Of a DNA stretch of 64,000 nt, positions 32,949 to 40,145 are shown one piece after another (the stretch's first letter is position 1; each line of letters starts with the position of its first letter). The notes beneath the pieces are model-generated. The model had not been told where the DNA came from and searched no databases. It worked only from the letters and a program-made list of their open reading frames with translations. Where the stretch lies: positions 62,001 through 126,000 of the forward strand of contig NZ_JAOQJU010000003.1 of assembly GCF_025567385.1 (NCBI RefSeq), read 5' to 3'. Origin of the DNA: Claveliimonas acetigenes (GTDB taxonomy: Bacteria > Bacillota > Clostridia > Lachnospirales > Lachnospiraceae). Made by a program: the position numbers and the translations under genes.

Positions 32949-34379
32949 CTATTTTTCAAATTCATATCTCAATACAGGATGTCTTGCCGCTCCTACTTCA
33001 TCCAGCCTAGTTACCGGCGTATTGACTGGCGCCATGTGAAGCTTCTCAGCATCTTCCTCAGCCAATTTGTACAACTCCCTGAATACCTGGATTGCCTGAT
33101 CCAGCGTTTCCTTCGACTCCGTCTCGGTAGGCTCTACCATCAACGCCTCATCTACAATCAACGGGAAATACATGGTCGGCGGATGGATGCCATTGTCCAG
33201 AAGTCCTTTGGCGATATCCATCGCAGCCACGCCCGTCTTTTTCTTCAGATCCGAAAGACTCATAACAAATTCATGCATACACACTTCGTCATACGCCATG
33301 GTATAAAGGTCTTTCAGCTTATACATCATATAATTTGCATTAAGAACTGCATTGCCACTTGCCTCCGGGATTCCTTCTTTTCCAAGGGTCATCACATAGG
33401 TCAGCGCCCGCACTGCCACAAGGAAGTTTCCGTAGAAGTCCTTCATCTCGCCGATACTGTGCTCCGCCTTCTTAAAGGAAAGCTCCTCTGTACCTTCCAC
33501 CAGTACAGACGGAAGGAACTGTACCAGATGCTCCTTGCATCCCACGGGACCGCTTCCTGGGCCGCCCCCGCCATGAGGCGTGGAAAATGTCTTATGAAGA
33601 TTCAGATGAATGACGTCAAATCCCATATCTCCCGGGCGTACCGTACCCATTACCGCATTCAGGTTCGCACCGTCATAATAACACTGTCCGCCGCAGTCAT
33701 GGATGATTCTGGTAATCTCAAGAATATTTTTATCGAACAGCCCCACCGTGTTCGGATTGGTAAGCATCAGTCCTGCTACGTCATCCCCTGCCGCTTCTTT
33801 CAATTTCTCCAGGTCTACGCATCCATCTTCCCCGGATGGTACGCTTACCACAGAGTAACCTGCCATAACAGCGCTGGCCGGGTTCGTGCCATGGGCGGAA
33901 TCAGGAACGATAATCTTGGTTCTCTTCTTATCTCCCCGGCTTTCGTGGTACGCTTTAATCAGCAGAAGACCCGTAAATTCTCCGTGCGCTCCCGCAGCTG
34001 GCTGCAGCGTCATCCTCTCCATTCCAGTAATCTCACACAGGTAGTCTTCCAGTGTCTTCATTACTTCCATGCATCCCTGAACCGTGTGCTCCGGCTGCAG
34101 CGGATGAATCTCCGTAAATCCGGGCAGAGAAGCCATATCCTCATTAATCTTCGGGTTATACTTCATCGTACAGGAACCCAGCGGATAAAAGCCGTCATTG
34201 ACTCCATGGCATTTCTTCGCAAGCTCTGTGTAATGTCTGCTAATCTCAGTTTCGGAAAGCTGCGGCAAATGCAACGCACGCTCCCTTCGGTTCTTATCTT
34301 CCGGCATGATTACTTCCACATCGCACTCCGGAAGCAGGCTTAAGCCTCTGCCTTCTTTTCCTTTTTCAAATATTAACAT
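32949..34379 (-). CDS. gcvPB: Glycine dehydrogenase (decarboxylating) subunit 2
   Basis: 476 residues, the C-terminal half of the P-protein that is split in Firmicutes. It carries the PLP lysine in DVIHLNLHKTFSTPHGGGGPGSGP. Other marks are GVNDGFYPLGSCTMKYNPKINED and AAGAHGEFTGLLLIKAYHE. With subunit 1 it decarboxylates glycine and passes the aminomethyl group to lipoyl-GcvH. It starts 3 bases after gcvPA; the 59-base space before lplA has only a small GCGGAC/GTCCGC hairpin. Confidence 0.97.
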   Translation of the reverse strand: MLIFEKGKEGRGLSLLPECDVEVIMPEDKNRRERALHLPQLSETEISRHYTELAKKCHGVNDGFYPLGSCTMKYNPKINEDMASLPGFTEIHPLQPEHTVQGCMEVMKTLEDYLCEITGMERMTLQPAAGAHGEFTGLLLIKAYHESRGDKKRTKIIVPDSAHGTNPASAVMAGYSVVSVPSGEDGCVDLEKLKEAAGDDVAGLMLTNPNTVGLFDKNILEITRIIHDCGGQCYYDGANLNAVMGTVRPGDMGFDVIHLNLHKTFSTPHGGGGPGSGPVGCKEHLVQFLPSVLVEGTEELSFKKAEHSIGEMKDFYGNFLVAVRALTYVMTLGKEGIPEASGNAVLNANYMMYKLKDLYTMAYDEVCMHEFVMSLSDLKKKTGVAAMDIAKGLLDNGIHPPTMYFPLIVDEALMVEPTETESKETLDQAIQVFRELYKLAEEDAEKLHMAPVNTPVTRLDEVGAARHPVLRYEFEK

Positions 34380-34382
34380 CCT

Positions 34383-35693
34383 TTACACCCCCTTTACGAT
34401 GGCTACAGCCCTGTCAATATCTTCTTTGCTGTTCATCTCTGTACAGCACCACAAAATTCTATGTTCATCCAGCGGATAGCCTCCGAGAATTCCCTCTTTT
34501 TCCAGTGCGGAAAGGATGCTCTCTGCCGGGGCATCTGATACCGTAACAAATTCATGAAAAAATTCTCCCTGGTTCTCTACACGACATCCTGCCTTTTCTA
34601 ATTCCCTTGCCATATAATGAGCTTTTGATGTACACTGAACCGCCACATTCTTAAGCCCTTCACTTCCCATGGATGCCAGATATACGCCTACTGCCAGCGC
34701 ACACAACGCCTGGTTGGAGCATACATTACTGGAAGCCTTCTCTCTTCGGATATGCTGTTCTCTCGCCTGGAGGGTAAGCACATATCCCGTCTTTCCGTTG
34801 TGATCCTTGGTCTGCCCTACAATTCTTCCCGGCAATTTTCTTGTCATACCTGACACACATGCCATAAATCCAAGATATGGGCCGCCAAATGCCAGTGAAA
34901 GCCCAAGCGGCTGTCCATCGCCTACCGCCACGTCTGCGCCATATTCCCTCGGAGTTTTGATGATTCCAAGTGAAATCGGATTCACGCCCATAATATATTT
35001 TGCTCCCGCTTCATGCGCAACCTCTCCGATTGCTTCAGCGTCTTCCAGACTTCCATAATAATTCGGCTGCTGGATGTATACGCACGCCGTCCCGGAATCC
35101 ACAAGAGCACGAAGCGCTTCCAGGTCTACCGCTCCGTCTTTCTCTGGAATCACATCCAGTTCCATTTCATTGCCATAACAATATGTTTTCACCGTCTCAA
35201 GCACATGGGGATCTACTGTCGCCGCAATCAGCGCCTTACTGCGCTTTCTTTCCCTGCACATGGCAACCGCCTCCGCCGCCGCACTGCCCCCGTCATATAC
35301 AGATGCATTCGATACGTCCATGCCCGTAAGCTCGCAGATCATCGTCTGATACTCAAAAATAGACTGCAAGATTCCCTGACTAATCTCTGCCTGGTATGGC
35401 GTATATGCCGTTACCAGGTTTTCTTTGGATATTACGCTCTTTACAACAGATGGAATATAATGCCGATACGCGCCTGCTCCTCTGAAAATCACAGGGAACA
35501 CTTTATTCTTTGCCGCTATCTGGCTCATCTTTCTTCTGACTTCCAGCTCCGACATTCCTTCTGGAATATGAAGCCCGTCTTTCACCTTTACTTCATCCGG
35601 AATATGCCCGAATAAATCTTCCATAGACTCAAAGCCTATCTCAGCAAGCATTTCCTTTTGTTCCTGCTTCGTTCCAGGAATATAATTTCCCAT
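34383..35693 (-). CDS. gcvPA: Glycine dehydrogenase (decarboxylating) subunit 1
   Basis: 436 residues, the N-terminal half of the split P-protein. YIPGTKQEQKEMLAEIGFESMEDLF and FRGAGAYRHYIPSVVKSVISKENLVTAYTPYQAEISQGILQ are diagnostic. Lacks the PLP lysine, which is on subunit 2. It forms an alpha2beta2 complex with GcvPB. Located 21 bases after gcvH. Confidence 0.97.
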   Translation of the reverse strand: MGNYIPGTKQEQKEMLAEIGFESMEDLFGHIPDEVKVKDGLHIPEGMSELEVRRKMSQIAAKNKVFPVIFRGAGAYRHYIPSVVKSVISKENLVTAYTPYQAEISQGILQSIFEYQTMICELTGMDVSNASVYDGGSAAAEAVAMCRERKRSKALIAATVDPHVLETVKTYCYGNEMELDVIPEKDGAVDLEALRALVDSGTACVYIQQPNYYGSLEDAEAIGEVAHEAGAKYIMGVNPISLGIIKTPREYGADVAVGDGQPLGLSLAFGGPYLGFMACVSGMTRKLPGRIVGQTKDHNGKTGYVLTLQAREQHIRREKASSNVCSNQALCALAVGVYLASMGSEGLKNVAVQCTSKAHYMARELEKAGCRVENQGEFFHEFVTVSDAPAESILSALEKEGILGGYPLDEHRILWCCTEMNSKEDIDRAVAIVKGV

Positions 35694-35714
35694 AAAGCGT
35701 CCACCGCCCTTCTT

Positions 35715-36092
35715 TTATTCTTCGCTCTCTACAAATGCCTTGTACTCTTCCGCTGTCAAAAGTTCTTCTTTATCTGTAATGTCTTTTACTTTTACAAACC
35801 ATGCATCATATGGAGCCTCATTGATTCTCTCTGGCGCATCCAGAAGTTCTTCGTTCACTTCACATACCACGCCGGATACCGGTGAATATACGTCAGATAC
35901 TGCTTTTACAGACTCTACATCTGAAAATGCTTCTCCTACCGTAACTTCATCCTCTTCTTCCGGGAGATTTACGAATACCAGATCTCCAAGCTCTGACTGT
36001 GCAAAATCAGTAAGTCCAATTACTGCAACATCTCCCTCTTCCTTTACCCACTCATGTGATTTTGAATATAATAATCCTTCTCTTACTTCCAT
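35715..36092 (-). CDS. gcvH: Glycine cleavage system H protein
   Basis: 125 residues, standard size. SHEWVKEEGDVAVIGLTDFAQSELGDLVFV leads to the lipoyl-lysine motif SDVESVKAVSDVYSPVSG, with Lys63 as the attachment site. It shuttles the aminomethyl group among P, T and L proteins. Second gene of the operon. Confidence 0.98.
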   Translation of the reverse strand: MEVREGLLYSKSHEWVKEEGDVAVIGLTDFAQSELGDLVFVNLPEEEDEVTVGEAFSDVESVKAVSDVYSPVSGVVCEVNEELLDAPERINEAPYDAWFVKVKDITDKEELLTAEEYKAFVESEE

Positions 36093-36122
36093 TGTTCCTG
36101 TCTCCTTTTCTCTTTATAATGA

Positions 36123-37211
36123 TTATTTACTTCTTTTATAAAACGGAAGCGCCACAACCTCAGCTTCCACTTTACGCCCTCTTACTTCTGCCTCTAACTT
36201 ATCGCCGATCTCCGCCGTTCCTTCTTCCACCAGCGCCATTGCAATGGGATACCCAAGATATGGGCAGTGCGTACCGGAAGTGGTAATTCCGATCTTACAT
36301 CCGTCCTTAAAAACATCCTGATGCTCTCTGATAATTCCGCGCCCAGTTACTTTCAGGCCAATACGCTTTCTCTGAGGCGCTTTCTTGTCTTCCAGAGCTG
36401 CCTTACCGATAAAATCTTCCTTTGCCATTTTCACGGCAAATCCCAGCCCCGTCTCCAATGGGGATACCGTATCATCCATCTCATGTCCGTAAAGCGGCAT
36501 TGCCGCTTCCATACGAAGCGTATCTCTTGCTCCCAGCCCACAGGGGATCAGCCCTTCTTCTTTTCCATTCTCCAAAAGAATATCCCACATCTTCTCCGCA
36601 TCAGCGCTGTCAAGATAAAGCTCTACACCGTCTTCCCCTGTATATCCTGTCTTGGAAATAATACACGGGATTCCTGCAACCTCTGTGTCAAATACAGCGT
36701 GATAATACTTTTTCGGAATATTTTCCTCCGCCGTAAGTTTTTTCAAAATCTCCATTGCCTTCGGACCCTGCAATGCAAGCTGCGCATAATGCTCAGACAC
36801 ATCGGTAAATGTCACCTCACCAAACTGATGAGCAAGCATCCACTGATAATCCTTATCCTTATTTGCCGCATTCACAACAATAAAATAATGCTCATCTGAT
36901 TTCTTATAAACAATAAGGTCATCAACCGTACCGCCATCTTCATTACACATGGGACTGTACCTTGCCTGTCCGTCCACCATATTGTCAAAGTTATTCGTCA
37001 AAATCATTTGAAGATTCGCAAGTGCATCCTTGCCCTCACACAGCACCTCTCCCATGTGAGATACATCGAACAGTCCTGCCTGAGTGCGGACCGCCATATG
37101 TTCTTTGATTACCCCCGCCTCATACTGTACCGGCAATAAATATCCGCCAAACGGCACGATCTTTCCTCCGGCTTTTACATGTGCGTCATACAATGGTGTC
37201 TTCAATTCCAT
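36123..37211 (-). CDS. gcvT: Glycine cleavage T protein (aminomethyltransferase)
   Basis: 362 residues from ATG 37211 (MELKTPLYDAHVKAGGK); GGAGGAG precedes it. In-frame codons further up lie in the riboswitch leader and are not coding. Folate-binding fold with GLFDVSHMGEVLCEG, ALQGPKAMEIL, SKTGYTGEDGVELYL and LGLGARDTLRMEAAMPLYGHE-like segments. Transfers the methylene unit to THF, releasing ammonia. First gene after the glycine riboswitch. Confidence 0.97.
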   Translation of the reverse strand: MELKTPLYDAHVKAGGKIVPFGGYLLPVQYEAGVIKEHMAVRTQAGLFDVSHMGEVLCEGKDALANLQMILTNNFDNMVDGQARYSPMCNEDGGTVDDLIVYKKSDEHYFIVVNAANKDKDYQWMLAHQFGEVTFTDVSEHYAQLALQGPKAMEILKKLTAEENIPKKYYHAVFDTEVAGIPCIISKTGYTGEDGVELYLDSADAEKMWDILLENGKEEGLIPCGLGARDTLRMEAAMPLYGHEMDDTVSPLETGLGFAVKMAKEDFIGKAALEDKKAPQRKRIGLKVTGRGIIREHQDVFKDGCKIGITTSGTHCPYLGYPIAMALVEEGTAEIGDKLEAEVRGRKVEAEVVALPFYKRSK

Positions 37212-37256
37212 TTTTGCTCCTCCTTTTCCTGGTATATAAAGTCTGTCAGAGCCTTT

Positions 37257-37292
37257 TATAGTATAGGAAAGCGAAAACTTTCCTATACTATA
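37257..37292 (-). other. Perfect 15-bp hairpin in the gcvT leader
   Basis: TATAGTATAGGAAAG and its exact complement are separated by 6 bases. It follows the riboswitch terminator T-tract directly and lies about 45 bases before gcvT. It has no T-tract of its own on the minus strand, so it is not a second terminator; processing or mRNA stabilisation are possibilities. Confidence 0.6.
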
Positions 37293-37335
37293 AAAAAGGA
37301 ACCGGAACATTCATCTAAATGAATGTTTCAGTTCC
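37291..37335 (-). terminator. Riboswitch-controlled intrinsic terminator
   Basis: Stem GGAAC-T-GAAACATTCAT with ATGAATGTTCCGGTTCC, then TTTTTT, on the minus strand. It follows the glycine aptamer and is the likely expression platform, with read-through when glycine is bound. Confidence 0.8.
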
Positions 37336-37337
37336 CT

Positions 37338-37462
37338 GTCGTCTGTCCTCCAGAGCTTTGTCCGAATTCAATTCCTTTTGCCTGAGAGTTTCAAATCTCC
37401 TCTTGCCCCTTCGGCGTCCTGCAAATCATACCAGGATCTCTCTTGAATTCATCAACCAATTA
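37338..37462 (-). promoter_or_regulatory. Glycine riboswitch (single aptamer)
   Basis: Minus-strand conserved blocks are present in order: GAGAG...GACGCCGAAGGGGCAA, then AAACTCTCAGGCAAAAGGA and CTCTGGAG. These define the glycine aptamer. Only one full aptamer is visible rather than the common tandem pair; a short helix may replace the second. It controls the gcv/C1 operon through the terminator right after it. Known glycine riboswitches of this kind turn genes on with glycine. Confidence 0.93.
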
Positions 37463-37482
37463 CCTATCCTTGATTTGCCCTT

Positions 37483-37511
37483 ATTATATCCATCGTATTT
37501 TCATTTGTCAA
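37483..37511 (-). promoter_or_regulatory. Consensus promoter of the glycine operon
   Basis: Minus-strand TTGACA, 17-bp spacer, TATAAT: a perfect vegetative promoter about 20 bases before the riboswitch. Full strength here implies control rests on the riboswitch. Confidence 0.88.
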
Positions 37512-37672
37512 CGTCTTTTTTGTGCAATACAACCATAAAAGTTTGGCTATTTTTTCACATTATTGTTGATTTTTTCACATTTTCTTAAAAACACCCTATT
37601 TTCGAGGATTTTTCCACTTAAGCACTTTATATTTATTGGCAATCCCAATATGTATATTAAAATTTTTCATAT

Positions 37673-37700
37673 AAAAAGGACGCCTTACATCAAAGCGCCC
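37673..37700 (-). terminator. Terminator after prdE
   Basis: GGGCGCTTT - GATGT - AAGGCGTCC with two G.U pairs, then TTTTTAT on the minus strand, 17 bases after the prdE stop. It separates the proline reductase unit from the glycine operon. Confidence 0.75.
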
Positions 37701-37717
37701 CTCTATTGCTTCTGCTT

Positions 37718-38197
37718 TTATTTACCTTCTTGATCTTTCTTGCGCATCTTAAGCTTCAGAAGTGCTTTCGCTTTCAGGCAGTCAATGCGGTCCATGTTGT
37801 TCTCGCCCACAACATCCGTCTCCTCACCAGTCGCACTCTTATTAATATCTACGATGGCATCAAGATAATCATTTACAACGACGAACTGGGCAACCGTACC
37901 ATTAAAGGTAATACCTGTTACCGGAATGCCGCGCGTACCAATCTGTTCAATGGTATTCGTATAATCCACATGGCTGTTTCCCCATCCGTCACAGGAAAGG
38001 ATAACGCCGTCTGCGCGCATACATTCCGCCCACACAGCCGCTCTCGTGCCTACCAGCATCTTATCTTCATTGCCGTCAGGCGAACCTACCAGCATCACGC
38101 CCATCAGATCCAAATCCGTATCTTCCGATACTACCTCCAAAAGTGGATCCCTAAAATGATGTAACGATGTTTCTTTTGTTGAAGGACCAATTCCCAT
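37718..38197 (-). CDS. prdE: Proline reductase cluster protein PrdE (PrdA C-terminal paralogue)
   Basis: 159 residues, closely matching PrdA from its cleavage site onward: IGPSTKETSLHHFRDPLLEVV against PrdA IGPASKEMSRHYWREPLVLEA, then VGSPDGNEDKMLVGTRAA, GNSHVDYTNTIEQIGTRGIPV. It begins exactly where mature pyruvoyl PrdA begins, but with Met-Gly in place of the pyruvoyl-forming Cys. prdD and prdE accompany prdAB in known proline-reducing clostridia; their exact role is not settled. It starts 13 bases after prdD. Confidence 0.85.
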   Translation of the reverse strand: MGIGPSTKETSLHHFRDPLLEVVSEDTDLDLMGVMLVGSPDGNEDKMLVGTRAAVWAECMRADGVILSCDGWGNSHVDYTNTIEQIGTRGIPVTGITFNGTVAQFVVVNDYLDAIVDINKSATGEETDVVGENNMDRIDCLKAKALLKLKMRKKDQEGK

Positions 38198-38210
38198 TCT
38201 TACACACCTC

Positions 38211-38984
38211 CTACTGCATGGAACGAATCATGCCGTCGCGGTATTCATTCGGAGTCAGAATAACCGGCATATTCCCCATATCAATGATAGATTTTCCGCC
38301 TTCCACACCAGAAGGTTCTTTTGCAAACAAATGTGTATCATACATTGCTCCCTGTCCTGCCACCTGTTTAATAATCAGAACACGTTTCTTGCCCGGCCGC
38401 ACAATATCATGATACTCATGCCTTTCCGTACACTTATCGCCCTTAAACTTCTTCATTTTATCGCGGTAGGACTGAATAAACTTGTCACAGGCGCGGTGAG
38501 CCGCCGTAGGACCCGGTCTTTCCTGTCCCATGCCCGCAGCCAGCGTAACATCAAAGGAAATAATATAATCATCGTCTCCCGGCGTACCGGCCCGATTTAA
38601 ATAAAGCTTCTCCTTCAGATTCCCTTCCGATGATCCAAATTCATGGCACTGCTTGCCATTCACATCCACTCCGGTAAGCATCACATAGACTCCGGTAATC
38701 GTGTGGGTAATCCCTTCTCCAAGCTTTCCAAGAACCTTAGTAGAAATCGGAATAATATCCATAATGGTATTCGTCCAGCGATCATGATCGCCCGGCTTAA
38801 TAATCTGAATATCAATCTTTTCCAGAAATTCTTCCTCAGCCACCAGTTGGTCAATCATTTCTTTGCTAACCGTCATATGCCCGTCTACTGTAATATCATT
38901 ATGCTCGCCCCACTCCACATCTGTCATGTGGAACGCTTTGATTACCAAACGCCGCAGATCTTTGATTTCATCAGCCAATTTCAC
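38211..38984 (-). CDS. prdD: Proline reductase cluster protein PrdD (PrdA middle-part paralogue)
   Basis: 257 residues from GTG 38984, chosen because a full GGAGGTGAC ribosome site precedes it. The in-frame ATG at 39005 lies almost on the predicted transcription start, so it would have no leader. The protein parallels PrdA residues of about 176-420: NTIMDIIPISTK, GITHTITGVYVMLTGVD, FGSSEGNLKEK, RPGPTAAHRACD, RPGKKRVLIIKQVAGQGAMYDTH, DMGNMPVILTP. It stops where PrdA would reach its Thr-Cys self-cleavage site. Transcribed with prdE from its own promoter. Possible structural partner of PrdA; function unproven. Confidence 0.83.
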   Translation of the reverse strand: MKLADEIKDLRRLVIKAFHMTDVEWGEHNDITVDGHMTVSKEMIDQLVAEEEFLEKIDIQIIKPGDHDRWTNTIMDIIPISTKVLGKLGEGITHTITGVYVMLTGVDVNGKQCHEFGSSEGNLKEKLYLNRAGTPGDDDYIISFDVTLAAGMGQERPGPTAAHRACDKFIQSYRDKMKKFKGDKCTERHEYHDIVRPGKKRVLIIKQVAGQGAMYDTHLFAKEPSGVEGGKSIIDMGNMPVILTPNEYRDGMIRSMQ

Positions 38985-39012
38985 GTCACCTCCATAGCAA
39001 TTCATATTTTAT

Positions 39013-39041
39013 ATTATACAATATCTCATATTTTTTTCCAA
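39013..39041 (-). promoter_or_regulatory. Promoter of prdD-prdE
   Basis: Minus-strand TTGGAA, 17-bp spacer, TATAAT, located after the prdB terminator. It makes prdDE a separate vegetative transcript, unlike the sigma-54-type prdA start. Confidence 0.65.
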
Positions 39042-39062
39042 TATATTGTTTTGATTTTTTAT

Positions 39063-39096
39063 ATCATAAAAGGGCAGATGTTATACATCTGCCCTT
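39063..39096 (-). terminator. Terminator after prdB
   Basis: AAGGGCAGATGT - ATA - ACATCTGCCCTT followed by TTAT on the minus strand: a perfect 12-bp stem 9 bases after the prdB stop. It ends the prdA-orf-prdB transcript. Confidence 0.85.
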
Positions 39097-39104
39097 CATA
39101 GACA

Positions 39105-39830
39105 TTAGATCTTTGCTACATACTCAAATGGCAGCGGAACAATCTTTCCAGGAGTCTGGATTTCTACCAACTGCTCCAGTGTCGCTTTTACAATCTGTGT
39201 CTGCTGTTCAACATTGTGCGGTCCACCTGCATTAGCACCCATAGGTACCAACGGAGCAACTGCACGAGGAGTACCGGTCTGACGAACAACCGGCGGAAGA
39301 GCTGCAATAATAATTGTAGGAATTCCAGCTTCTTCAATCGCTCTCTGCACCAATACTGCAGAGCGGTGGCAGGTTCCTCATCCAGCGGTGAGAACTACTG
39401 CGTCAACGTCCTCTTCTTTAAACATCTGTGCGATAGCCGGACCAGTCTCGCCTTTAAACTTTTCCTGGTTTCCGCCGCCGCCCATGAATCCAGCATGAAC
39501 AGGAGCACAAGCTCTGATGAATCCTTCTGCTGCTAACTCATGGATTCTGTCAATTGGGAACATACAGTTAATGTCCTTGTTAACATCACTGTTATCATAG
39601 CCGCCGTGAGATACCATTAACTCACTGGATGGCGTTGTGTTCTCTATCTTTCTCCACGTAAAGTCACCAGCAAGATTAAATCTTTCCTGGGATTTCTTAT
39701 GAACACCTGCCGCTGTAGCAAGAGCAATAGACATATCCTTAAGCTCTTTTGTTACAGGAGTCCATACAGACGGCGGAGTAATAGGAACGAATATTTCAGA
39801 TTGTAAACCTTTAACAACCGTTAAACTCAT
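39105..39830 (-). CDS. prdB: D-proline reductase selenoprotein subunit PrdB (UGA = selenocysteine)
   Basis: 241 residues if the in-frame TGA at 39378-39380 is read as selenocysteine (residue 151). Without recoding the frame would end there and the second half would have no start. The site reads VVLTAG-Sec-GTC-HRSAVLVQRAIEEAG, a Sec-x-x-Cys redox motif as known for PrdB of Clostridium sticklandii. PrdB is the catalytic selenoprotein subunit that, with pyruvoyl PrdA, cleaves D-proline reductively to 5-aminovalerate. A SECIS-like hairpin follows the TGA, and the tRNA-Sec gene lies 4 kb upstream. It starts 2 bases after the 98-residue gene and is followed by a strong terminator. Confidence 0.95.
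39339..39365 (-). promoter_or_regulatory. Bacterial SECIS-like hairpin of prdB
   Basis: Twelve bases after the TGA, CGCTCT-GCA and TGC-(AG)-AGAGCG pair around a GTATTGG loop, with a 2-base bulge. Position, size, bulge and G-rich loop fit a SelB-binding SECIS element inside the coding region. Confidence 0.7.
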
Positions 39831-39832
39831 TT

Positions 39833-40129
39833 TTAGACCTCCTTATTATCCAAACGCTTACGCATTTCTTCTTGTTTGCGTCGTTCTTTTTCCATGTTGC
39901 TGACATATTTTTCATTTACTTCAGGACTAAGCTGTTCCGGGAAACTCATATTCCATCCGAACTCCTGTCCCACTTTGGGTTCCGTATCGCAGATAAACAT
40001 CCGCTTCGGCGCTTTAAAAAATCCCAGGCGCCCTTTTAAGTCGACACTGATACTGCAATCATCAACCTCTACTACAACACCCTCCATGTAAATGATTTTA
40101 TCGCCATATTTCAAGCCTTCATTGTTCAT
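39833..40129 (-). CDS. Conserved small protein between prdA and prdB
   Basis: 98 residues. The N-terminal half (YGDKIIYMEGVVVEVDDCSISVDLKGRLGFFKAPKRMFI) looks like a small beta barrel. The C-terminal third is a charged Glu/Lys/Arg helix. Similar short genes occur in prd loci of other clostridia (a CBO2463/CBO2479-like family, from memory). No catalytic motif is visible, so it may be an assembly or scaffold factor. It sits 16 bases after prdA and 2 before prdB, so it is translated with both. Confidence 0.65.
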   Translation of the reverse strand: MNNEGLKYGDKIIYMEGVVVEVDDCSISVDLKGRLGFFKAPKRMFICDTEPKVGQEFGWNMSFPEQLSPEVNEKYVSNMEKERRKQEEMRKRLDNKEV

Positions 40130-40145
40130 TCTTTAAACACCTGAA

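Noticed and set aside
32979..34343. 454-codon open frame antisense to gcvPB
   Set aside because: It mirrors the conserved gcvPB codons on the other strand, has no ribosome site and no family features.
37338..37462. Tandem (two-aptamer) glycine riboswitch
   Set aside because: Only one full set of conserved blocks is visible; the flanks have a terminator on one side and the promoter on the other.
39354..39380. prdB as two genes or a pseudogene broken by a stop codon
   Set aside because: The stop is TGA at the known Sec position of PrdB, both halves keep one frame, a SECIS-like hairpin follows, and tRNA-Sec is nearby.
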